Shown piece by piece: positions 9,938-21,900 of a DNA stretch of 64,000 nucleotides (position 1 is its first letter; each line of letters begins with the position of its first letter). The translations under genes and the position numbers were made by a program. This DNA is from Sebastes aleutianus (lineage: Eukaryota > Chordata > Actinopteri > Perciformes > Sebastidae). The stretch covers positions 9,878,534-9,942,533 of the forward strand of contig CAKAKS010000004.1 in the NCBI GenBank assembly GCA_916700875.1, read 5' to 3'. The notes beneath the pieces were generated by a model that worked only from the letters and a program-made list of their open reading frames with translations, ran no database searches and was not told the DNA's origin.

Positions 9938-12900
9938 GTATGTTGTGGAGACATGCAGTGACTTAATACTGACTGTAGGAGGCAGCAGAGGGCCTCCATA
10001 CTGTCAGTACAGACATTAAACACCTGTAACTGCATCACACTCAATGTTCATTAATGCAAAGACTGTAGGTCTTCAAAGCAAGATATCATCACTTAGAGTC
10101 AATACAGTACACTAAATCCACAAATACATGTTGATGGGTCATAACAGAACAAGCACAAGTTGAATTAATAACCTTAAATGAGGGCCCATTAAGTTACCTC
10201 AGTGAGCCACCATGAACAATACCAAGGCCCTGAAAGTGGTAAAGCTAAATGGGATGCAGCCATCATTATTGTTTTAGTGTAGTTTTCCTGCTATGACATG
10301 TTAAAACGAGTTATGAAAAAAAGCATTGTTGCTTTCCTAAGGTTGCTCCAATTATTTTCACTTTATGATTTATTTATTTTTTATTTAAAAAGGATCCCCA
10401 TTCACATTTTCCAAACATATATAAATTTCCCATTCAAACACAATCTTCCGCAACCATTTAGACCTCAAAGCCCATCATCAGGGAAAAGGAACAAAAGAAA
10501 AATCATACATGACCAACTCTGGACTATGGATCAGCTGCTTCAGTAATGTATTCTTAGATGGTATTTGAATGAGGATTTGTTAGAGGATTGACGGATGTTA
10601 AGAGGGCAGCTATTCCAATGATGATTATCATAATTGATTAATTTACTCTAATAAATATACAAAAAAACAGAACTTTCTCATGTTTGATAAGACGAAACCA
10701 GAATTTCTTTGTCCTTCTCTCTTAATTAATGACTTTAATCAATTATCAACACAGTTGATGACAAATTTTAATTGAGTTATCATTTCAGTGCTATTCTTAA
10801 TTGTTTAAGTATTTGCTTTAACCCTAAGAGACCCACCAAAGGTTTTTTAGGGTGGGTACAGGTGGTCTTTAGGGGGAGATAGCAGGTCAACAGTAGATGT
10901 CACATAGAAGTGGTGTACATCATCTGAAAGCTGGGAACCTGAAGATTAATTTGAGATACAGCTCAACACTGTGTGTCAAGTTGTTCTAGTCATACACATG
11001 CATTAATTAATTGGTTAAAATAAATTGTGAAAGTGTAGACGGGCTTTAAAAAATATGATGGTCATTCCCATGCTCACTTATGTCTCATAAGTTGTTGCAG
11101 CAATATTTTGGTTGAAACTATTTGTTACACAGATTTGAGGCAACCTTGAGGAACACCATAGAAAAAGTCATCTATATCAAAAACTTAACATTTGGAGATT
11201 TCTGCAAGAAATGCATTTTTTGGCAATTGGATGGCGAGCATTTTTGTTGTGTAAACTGCTCAGAAACCCCCTTATTGTCAATCTACCTAGGAAAGCCATC
11301 CATCCTCTGAATCCCCTACGTCTTTAGTTTGTGGCTGTAAAGTTTCATGAGGCTGTGATTATCCTAGAGGTCACCACAGGTCATTTTATACAGTGAGGTC
11401 AAATTTCAAAAGAGGGTCTCACTATATGTAATGGCTACTATGAATTCCTATGAACTACTAGAAATCTCCTCTCAGAAACAGTTATACCACTAAGATATGA
11501 TGCTACTGTTTAATCTGCATTGCCCTAAAGTGTTACTGTGAGTTAGTAAAATGGAAAACACACACACAGGTAGTTAAAACGTGGTTCCTCTCCCTTGCAC
11601 ACACACTGCACTGTGTGATAATTTGTTTGAGGTCTAGCAGAGTAGAGAGGGCTGCCTGAGACAAATTGCCTTTTTTTCCACTTCACTGGGTTTTGTTTAG
11701 CAGTCCCTTCTCCTTAGAATAGCCTGTGTGAGCGCTCGGTAGCTTTGTTTTCCTTGCTGTTCTCTCTCGGATGCAGTTGCCTCTGGCTGCGGTTGACAGC
11801 TGGATTCCCCGGGATGACCCTAAACAATGTCGGGTCAACTACCTGCTGCAACCTCAAGCCACAATGGCACACTCACACACACTTATAAACACAAAGTTGA
11901 GACAGAGCGAGAGCCAAGGCCCCTCAACGCCTCAATCCAGACCACCTCTTTCATTGTTTCACTGTCTGTCACCGTTTCTGTTATCAAGTCTGTCCACATA
12001 AAAAACGATTTACATTCCATCTCCATCCCTCCTACCGTGGAGGTTAAACTCAGTGTCTCTTTCTAAGTGTTGTGGTCCATATTGGTTTCTGCCTGTGCAT
12101 CTTTATCATTCTCTGTCATTAGCTGTGGGACAGACTGTGGTCGCGGAGCGCAGGGGGTCCGTGGTTACCGTGGCGATAAACCGGCCCGAGGTGCGTAATG
12201 CGGTGAACCAGGAGACAGCGAGGCGTCTGCTGGAAGAGCTGGAAGCCTTCGACAGTGACCCAGACATAAATGTGGCTGTCCTGCATGGGAAAGGTAAGAG
12301 GATCGTAAGAGACAGAATGGATGCGTGAAAATATGCTGTTGCCTGGCTCAGAGTTACTTCACTCAGGCAGATATTTACAGACATACAACAGAGTTTGAGT
12401 CTGGTTTGAATCTTTTTTTGTCTCTAGTTACAGGCCAACCAGCCATCCTCAGCATCAGTCATGTTCCTCTAGGTCAGGGGTCATCAACCTGCGGCTCCGG
12501 ATCCACATGCGGCTCTTTAGGCTCTCTCCAGTGGCTTCCTGTGGATTTTTAAAAATGGAAATGAATAACGTTTTTTTGTTTACATTTTCATTTTTATTTA
12601 TCATCGTTGTAGGTCTATGGTATGACGGAGTATTAGGGCCACATTTAGGAAAAAAAAATAATCTGAGATTTCGAGAATAAAGTCATAATATTATGAGAAA
12701 AAAGTAATATTATGAAAATAAAGTCAAAGGTTTACGAGAAAAAAAAGTTGTAATATTATGATAATGTTATGACTTTATTCTCATAGTATTACGACTTTTT
12801 TTCTCATAAAGTTATGACGTTATTCTCGTAATCTTACGACTTTTTTCTTGTAATATTATGACTTTATTCTGGAAATCTCAGATTGTAGTTTTGCGGCTCC

Positions 12901-15900
12901 AGACAGATTTTTTTTCTTTTTCTTTGTCTAAAATGGCTCTTTTGATAGTAAAGGTTGCTGACCCCTGATCTAGGTTCTGTGTTTCCTCTTCCTTTATTTA
13001 TCTGCACCTCATTGTTTTTACATTTCAGCTTGACAAATGGTCATGTCATTTTTTGGAATATCGGGAAATTCTGAGAGCATTACACCTGAAAGAAATATTT
13101 TTTGGGGAAATATGTTACATATATTTGTTTTCATGTAGAGAGATAGACAAGAAGATTGTTATCATTCTTCTGTCTGTTCACTAAATTTGAAACTACTGCC
13201 AGCAGCCGGTTAACTTAGTTTACCCCAAAGACCAGAAACAGCTGGAAACCGCTATCCAAGTTGTGCAAAAGGTACCAAAATATCACCTACCACCCCCTCT
13301 AAACCTCACAAATTATTATATCTCGTTTGATTAATCTGTACAAAAACCAAAGTGTAGAAACACTAGGTGTGTGAATCACCAGAGGCTTTACAATACGATA
13401 TTTTCACAATACTTAAGTCACGATAGTCTTATTGCGATTTTTTTTTGCAATATGCTGAGTATTGCAATAAGATATATTACGATTTATTATCTTTTTTCAA
13501 CTGCAAATTATGCAGTTTGTCAACATCTGTTTTATCTCTGTTCATCTCAGAGTTTTCATTCACATATCTTGAGGTCAGAGGTCAAGGGAGCCCTTTGAAA
13601 ATGGCCATGCTAGAGATAGCGTAACTTCGGAGCATTATTTAGCATTCTTCCCGACAAGCTAACATAACATGGTTGCCAATTGATTCCCGCTACAACCTCT
13701 GAAAGACGAATTGCGGCCGACGGATTGTTAAGAGGTTAATAGTTTATATAATAAAAGATCGATACTCGACGTCCGTGTATCGATATACAATATTGCCACG
13801 CAAAATATCGCAATATTATTCTGTATCGATTTTTCCCCCACCCCTAAAAAACACGTTGTGGTTTTACAGAGTATAATGTGCCGGACTATTTCTTGGCCAG
13901 AAGCAGTAACCTCCTGGAGTCTCCACTGGTTGCTTGGCAACACTGCAGTGACAAGAAGCTTCATTCAATCAGGAAATTAGATGCATTGTCTTGGCAAACT
14001 AGAGAATTTGTAGGCACCTTTTTTGCCAGAAAGTATTTTACAACTTCCAATCTTCCTGGTTTAACAAGTTAGGGAAACCAGACTCATTAATAGCCATTAA
14101 TTATAAAGTTGTATGGGCTCAAAAATACTTGCAAACCAGAAAGGAAAGTCATGAGATAGTCATTGAAACCTCTCAGTCCTTCTCTCCCACCTCTCCTCTG
14201 TCTTACTGCCTTCTCTCCTTCACATTCTTCCTGTGCAGCTTTTTCTCCTTGGAGTCGTTAGATCTATCCAAAATGCCGAGGTGACCAGACCAGTGCACAC
14301 GCAGAAAAAACACACCTGTGAGGTGGCCTGCTCTGTGTCAGCCGCCCTACGCCAGAATCATGACACGGTCCTAATACCTCTAAAAATAATCATCACACAC
14401 ACACTGAATGAACTCCTTCCCTCAGTGGAAATAATGTCTTCAACCTGGATCAACCTGTCCGCTGTATGAAGTGCGCCATGGCCTCAAGAGACACAAGTAT
14501 ATACTTTGTTTGGTACTTGAGAGGTTGGAGTCTCTCCAGATGACGGCTGCAGAGTGCTACTAGTCTCAGCTGTGAACAGAAACCAGTGTGTGTGTGTGTG
14601 TGTGTGTTAGAGAGTAATTAGCTCGTGTTAAATGGGTTAGCAATGAGCGGCACAGTAGGTCATCCCAGCAAAAGTGGCTCTTCTGTGATTCCCACAATGT
14701 CTGTAATGTGCTTTTAATCGTCCCGCCACACATTGCTGTCAGCAGGTTGTCCTGTATTATAACAAGAAGACTGACCTTCAGAGGTGATTAGCGGTCTGTC
14801 TGTTATGAGATGACAAGCAGGGAGGTTCGAGTTTGGCTGTATTAGTGTTTCTGGAAAGACATAAGGAATCCATTTCGTTCAAATTAGCGCCAACACGATC
14901 ACTCTCTGTGTCGACATTTTTATTTTTTTAACTTGTGAAGTTAAGAGTAATTGCTTTTCTGCAGGTTTTGAATATGCCAGCACATATTTGGAGTGTTTGG
15001 GATTCGGATTTTTGTGGGCGTTTTGTGGTCGTGTACGATCTAGATGTCAACCTAGCTGAGTCACTACAGGCACATGTTCCGCTGAACTGAGTTGAAGCCA
15101 CTTTTTAATGTCTGTAAAGCCTCACTAGTCACCATAAAAACACATTGTACAGTGCTACAATTTGTGTTTTCTAACTTTCAAGTTACAAAAAACAACATGT
15201 AGTTTTATTTGTCCAAAGACTTGAGAAATCCACACAAATCTCTTTCAAAAGAGACAACAGTTAATGTTCCTGTTTTTATCACAGAGGTGTTGAATGGTGT
15301 TGAGGTCAGGTCTCTGTGGTGGAATGTAACTAAATACAATTACTAAAGTACTGTTCTTAAGTACAAATCAGAGGTACCTGTACTTTACCGAGTCTTTTCT
15401 TTTCATGGCACTTTCTACTTCTGCTTCACCACATTTTAGAGGGAAATATGGTCATTTTTTTTTACTTCACTATAATTATTTGACAGCTTCAGTTAATAGT
15501 TACTTTGAAAATTAAGTTTTGTTTGCATGCAAAACGTATGAAGCTCTTCTAAAATGTTTTCTTATAAATTAAACTACTTTACCCAACAGTATATACAAGT
15601 ATAGCTGAAATGATTTGTCGATTAGTTGATTGACAGAAAATTAATTGGCGACTGTTTTGATAATCGTTTAAGTCAATTTATTCTTAATAATTTTGAATTT
15701 TGTACCGCTGAATGGACAAATCAAACATTGAGAAGGTGTCACTTTGGGCTCTGAGAAATTGTGACGGTATTTCTCACTACTGTAATTTTTACAAACCAAA
15801 CAATCAATGAATTAATGGAGAAAATAATCAGCAGATTCATCCACAATGAAAATAATCATTAGTGGCAGTCTGATAAAAAATAGTTCAAAAGCTCCACCTC

Positions 15901-18900
15901 AACCAACTACTACAGTGTAATCCTGCTTTTACATTAAAGCATGAATAATAAACATCTAATGATATAATAATAATAATAATAATAATAATCTAATGATGAT
16001 ATATGATAGTATAAAGTCACAGAGTACTTTTACTTTTAATACTTTAAGTAGATTTTCCTGATGTATACTTACATACTTTTACTTAATGTTTTCTATGCAG
16101 GACGTTTACTCCTAACAGAGTATTTTTACAGTGTGCTATTAGTACTTTTACTTCCGTAAAGGATCTGATTTGAGTTTTCCTACACCAAACTGGTAGAACA
16201 ACTTCTTAGCTGGCTTTGTGCGCGGGGCTCAGGCCTTTTTCACAGCGGATATTTTGACTTGTCATAGTAGGAAAAGTACAAGTGTAACTTACTTATAATG
16301 CTTCGTTGTATTCAAGTGTCCCAGTAAAGCCCTGACAGTGTGACTGAGAGCCAGAGTGCTCAATACCAGGACCCTGAAACTGCAGCAGCTAAATGGAAGT
16401 CAGACATTATTAATTTCATTATTTACAACTGTGCTTTTCGTACCGTGATATGTCAAAATGTGAAAAAGGCCTACTGTCATGTTAAAACATTGTGCTGCCT
16501 CAAATTTAATCACACACTTGTTTAAAACAGTGATTCCCAATGTTTTGGCTTTTATCCCTTTAAAATGAAGCACTGTCTATTTGTGATTCTTCATCAGTGG
16601 TCAGAATGTCATTTTTGACCAGGTTAATGAAAGACAGATTTTATTTCCTTTCTTAATATGAAATCTTTTTAGAGGCTTGAAGTGGCAACATTTCCAGTAA
16701 TTCAGGAGGAAAAAAAACACAAAATTTAGACACAGACTGATACTCATATCATTTTGTGTAGCACATCATGTTTTTTTGTCTGCTTTACTACTCTGTTAAT
16801 CGCCCACCACACCTCAGATTACTGTACAAGTAAGGGCGAACACAACTAGAGCTGCAATAATTAATCGATTAGTTGTCAAGTACGAGAATTTTTTTTTTTT
16901 TTAAAAGAAAATTTAAATTCTCTGATTCCAGCTTCTTAAATGTCAATATTTTCTGTTAGTTTCTTTACTTCTCTATGACAGTAAGCTGATTGTCTTTTGA
17001 GTTGTGGACAAAACAAGACATTCGAGGACTTCATCTTGTGCTTTGGGAAACACTGATCAACATTTTTCACCTTTTTTCTGACATTTTATAGACCAAACAA
17101 TTAATCGATTGATCGAGAAAATAATCGACAGATTAATCGACAATGAAACAAATCATTAGTTGCAGCCCTAAACACAGTCCACATACTTTTGGTCATATCA
17201 TATACTTTCTACAGAAGACAGTTCCTGTGAAAACTGTTTTTTCAGCATGAAGAAATGTATTTTCTTTCACAATGTTGGTGAAATGTCCCTTAAAAGTTCA
17301 AAAACTCTGAACCCACAAGGCTTCAATTTAGTGTCCCCATCATTGCTCACATAGCTCAGTCTGCTTGGTCCCTCAGTTCACTAACAAACCTCCTGAAGAG
17401 TCTAAATAATGCTTTAAGATCCTCCATGAATGGACCAGTGCTCCATAGCTTTTGCTCTTTTTTTCCCTACAAGGACAAAGGGGTTTAGGGAGTTCTGTCA
17501 CATAAACAGCATGACGCACTGTTTTTCTATAATTGCCCTGCGCTGACCCACAGCTGTAATCAAAGCTCCCAGTTGATGGGTGTTGCTGGCACATGTGTTC
17601 GTTATAATCATTTTCATTACTGTTACATTACGGAGAGAGGAGGATTTTTATGAGTCTCTGCCTGAGCCTGTGACATAGTGTTTGTAGGCCTCTTGGGTAA
17701 TGTTGTAATTACCACATGAAACCAACGGAAGGGGCTGTGGTTGGAGTATGTTAGTCTTCCATTAATGAGGATATTGTGTAGCTGCATATGTGTGCGTGAG
17801 CACAAGCGTGATTTGTGACTATGCATTGGATTTGGGCTCTTTAGGGAAGAGAAGCATTTGTGTGCCAGCCAGCCCAAAAGCAAAGCTGCTATCCAAATTG
17901 CAGCCCTCGGACTCCAGCTCAACTTGTTGTTTTTTTCATCCTCATCATTTTCCCTTCCTCTCTGACTTTCCAGCTGCCATACTTTGTAATTTTGTGGTCT
18001 CCTCCAGGAGGGAATTTCTGCGCTGGTTATGATCTGAAAGAGCTGGCCAATCACACAGCCTCCCTCAAATTGGAGCAAGATGTCACCAAGGGTCCCGGTC
18101 CGATGGTGAGCTCTGTTTGGGCTGTGTGTGTGCGCTAGTGATGGTTATATCTATATTTCCTTATGATCTTAATTCGAGGGCTAAAGTTTTCCACAAAAAC
18201 ATAAAAACCAGAAGATGTGGCCGGTAGTGATTGTGAATATTTTTTAAGGGTTTAGGAAGACAGGTAGTGGTGAAGATTTGAGTTTAGGGAATGATGTTGA
18301 ATGAAGCAGCTGCGTGTGATGTGCATATGCAGAAAGTCCTTGACAAAGAATAAGGATTATAGCATAAATGATGCACTGTAAACTACTAGAGCTGCAGCCT
18401 CTATAAAATCTGTTTGGATTGCATGTTAAATCTTCTGGATTGAGTGGACCTCCTGTGCAGAATATTATACCACTGTATTACAGAATAACACAAAGTGCTT
18501 CATTTGTTCAGCGACAGCCAGAACTTTGATCATTTCTTCCTCGTTTGTTTGACAGTTTGAAATCAAACCAGAGAGGTAAAAAATATAGAGAGAATATACA
18601 TTCATATATAGAGATGCTTCAGATATACCGTATATATACAGGACGCAGTGTTGCTGCCGTGTTAACAATTATTCTGTGTTGTTTTTACTGTCCTAGAGTT
18701 TTGCATGTATACAGTGTGAGTGTGTGTGTGTGTGTGCGTTTTGATGTACTAATCCGGTTGTTTCCTCCAGGGTCCGTCCCGTTTGGCGCTGTCAAAGCCG
18801 CTGATAGCAGCAGTCAGCGGCTACGCTGTGGCCGGAGGGCTGGAGCTGGCTCTGCTGGCAGATCTGAGAGTGGTGGAGGAGAGCGCCGTCATGGGGGTGT

Positions 18901-21900
18901 TCTGTCGCCGCTTTGGTACGTCTGACACCTCATTGTCTTCACTTGCTACTACAGTTACTACTGTACTATGCTGTACTGTTCTTCTACTAGTAGTGGCGGT
19001 GGTAGGACAGTATTACTACTTGTTTAAAAAATGACAATAGTGCCTTTTTTTTTTTTAAACCTTCATTCAAGGTAGTTTTGCAGAGTGCATCGATGAATAC
19101 TGTCCTTTTTTTAGGAACGCCCTACTGACACAGTTACACACATCCACACCCGGAAGCTGCCCAATACAAGCACAGTCTGATCTGTTGGCCACTGAGCAGC
19201 TACACTGGATCTGTTGGGGGGGTTTAAGGACTTGCTTAAGGGCAACACAGTGGTGGTAATGAAGGAGGTGCAAACACTGCTCGTTCACTTTCTCTACCCA
19301 GGTTTATCCTGCTGGTCCAGTGACAGGCTCTTCTCCTACTAGTAGTGCTACTATTCTTAGTACAACTACTGCTTCAGCTTTTATTTCAGCTAATAGTACT
19401 CCTTAAAGGGACAGTGTGTAGGATTTAGTGCCATCTAGTGGTGTGATTACAGATTGCAACCAACCGAGTACCCCTCCGCTCACTCCTCCCTTTCCAAGAC
19501 TGCGGTAATGTGAGCTGCTGGACGCAAAACCGTAGGAACGCCATTCGCTATTAGTAACAACTTAACTTTAGAAGCAACGGAAGTCAGACGCTGCATGGCG
19601 GTCCCACGGTTTTGCACTCTGTGGCTCATGTTACCAAAGTTTCCCAAGTGTGTCGGAGAAAGATGGTGGCCTTCACGTAACTTGAAAGGCTCTCAGTTCA
19701 GCCAGTGTTTGGGTTTGTCCGTTCTGGGCTACTGTAGAAACATGGCGGAGCAACATGGTGGACTCGGTGAAGAGGACTCGCTCCCTATGTAGATATGAAG
19801 GGCTCGATAATTGTTAGTTTCAGGTGATTAGACACTAATGAATCTTATATTCCATTTTTTACTAATAGATCCCTGAAATGTTACACACTGTTGCTTTAAA
19901 GTTTCTCTAATGCTATTACTGATAGTACTGATACAACAACAACTAATAACACCACCACTAGTTCAAAACTACGAGAGTTACTACAACTACTGCGGCCGCT
20001 TGATGTATCTTTTACCCCTGCAACTGTCACTAGTAGTTGTAGTAGCAGTTCTACCTCTTAGCACTTGCTCAGCTGCTATAAATACTTGAAATACTTCTCT
20101 CTACTAGTTGTGGTATTACCTCGACTACTCCCACTACAACTGCTACCACTACCTGTTACTAGAATAAGCTCAGCTACTACTACTTGACTCATCTGTCAGG
20201 ATTCATGCTGCTGCTACTAGCTCAAGCTACTGTGAATACTTATTTTTAATGGTCTTCTAGTGATACTAATGCAGGGGTCAGCAACCTTTACTATCAAAAG
20301 AGCCATTTTAAGCAAAATAAAATTATAATAATCTGTCTGGAGCTGCAAAACATTTGAACATTGTGATATATATAAGTCTAATGCAGTGAGGGCCAAAGTG
20401 CAAATGTACGACAGAGTATTAGGGCCACATTGAGGGAAAAAAATCTGCGATTTTGAGAATAAAGTCCTAATATTACAAGAAAAAAAGGTTGTGCTATTAC
20501 GAGAATAAAGTCATAACTTTACGAGAAAAAAGTTGCAATATTATAAGAATAAAATCACAACTTTACGAGAAAAAAAGTCGGAATATTACGAGAATAAAGT
20601 CATAACTATACAAGAAAAAAAGTCGAAATATTACGAGAAAAAAGTCATACTTTACGAGAAAAAAAGAAAATAACACGTAAAATTACTACTTTATAATATT
20701 ATGACTTTATTCTCAAAATCTCTGATTTATTTTTTTTCCTCAATATGGCCCTAATACTCTGTCGTACCATAGACCTACAACAATGACAAATGAAATTGAA
20801 AATGTAAACAAAAAAACAGTTATTCATTTCCACAAATTGTATTAAAAATCCACAGGGAGCCACTGGAGAGGGGCAAAAGAGCCGCATGTGGCTCCGGAGC
20901 CGCAGGTGGCAGACCCCTGTACTAGTGGGTATACTCTTTGTATTCTAACCTTGCTGCTACTGTTAATATAGCTAATACAATCCTATCACTACTGGCAGTA
21001 GTAATAGGAATAGTTTTACTTCTACCACCAACACCTCTTTTCCCCCGTATTCTCTGTTTTGCTGCTCCTTCTACCTTTGTGTATTTGCTCATCTAATTAT
21101 ATCTGTCCATGAAAGTATCCTTGTGTTTTTTCTTTGTATCCGCGCATACATCATCCGTCTTTTAATGCCAGGAAGTCAACGCTGTGTTTCTATTTTTCAA
21201 CTTTGTTACTCTGTCCTCTGTTATCACCCCAGCCTCCTCTTGTTTGTGTGCGAGGACGGAGTCGTAGTGCGATAACACCAGTGACCGTGACCTTTTGGCA
21301 TCACGGCCAGAGTCTGCTGGGCAGTCTTGATAAGTAGCAGAGGAAGCAACCCTCTGCCAGGTTTCCACTGCGGGGCCAAACAGGGCTTACATATTATTTA
21401 TGTCACACAATTTCCTCATAAACAACATTTTCCTTTTTTGGCGTCTCGCAGCTCACTGGCATGGTTTTGCCCGCTGACTCGGCTATAGTTTTAAAAGGAC
21501 AAGTAGTACTTTGGAACTTCTGCTGTAAACACTTTAAGCTAATCCTGATCCCAGCAAGTCGTGGTTGGCTTTACTATGTAAAAGTAGCTCCTGTCGGACC
21601 GTTGCAGCATCTCTCGTGTAGCTGTCATTGCTTCAGCCGTGCTACTAGAGGGTTTAAAATACAAGCATGGTGTTTATAAATACAACTGTTGTACTATAAT
21701 TTACTGGCAGTACTAGATTTAGAGTGTAAACATGCAGGGCTTATCATCTCAGGCCTGTAATTTACAGGAGAGCATCCTGGCAGTGCCCCTTGTCTTTCTG
21801 TCTGTCTGACTGTCCGTCCTCCCAGACTGTCTGGTGGCTAGTCTTCAGTGCCAGGCCACGCTCCCGTCTCTCTGCAGTGTCACTTCTCAGTTTTAGAGCC

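Larger units (their letters stand above)
12294..18007. other. crotonase gene intron 2
   Basis: 5.7 kb. It holds the elements listed at 12475, 13364, 15317, 15602 and 16847, plus a (GT)n run at 14586-14607. 17171-18007 shows no repeat ends and no exon other than the one that follows. Confidence 0.75.
18935..21050. repeat. degenerate ACT/AGT trinucleotide zone split by two transposons
   Basis: Cryptic triplet sequence (CTACTA, TACTACT, AGTAGTAG) occurs at 18945-19025, 19330-19402, 19905-20260 and 20920-21030. The gaps between blocks contain the elements at 19403-19899 and 20272-20919. This looks like one ancient simple-sequence tract that was later invaded. Confidence 0.65.

Noticed and set aside
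12106..12384. Minus-strand frame opposite crotonase exon 2
   Set aside because: Antisense shadow of a verified exon.
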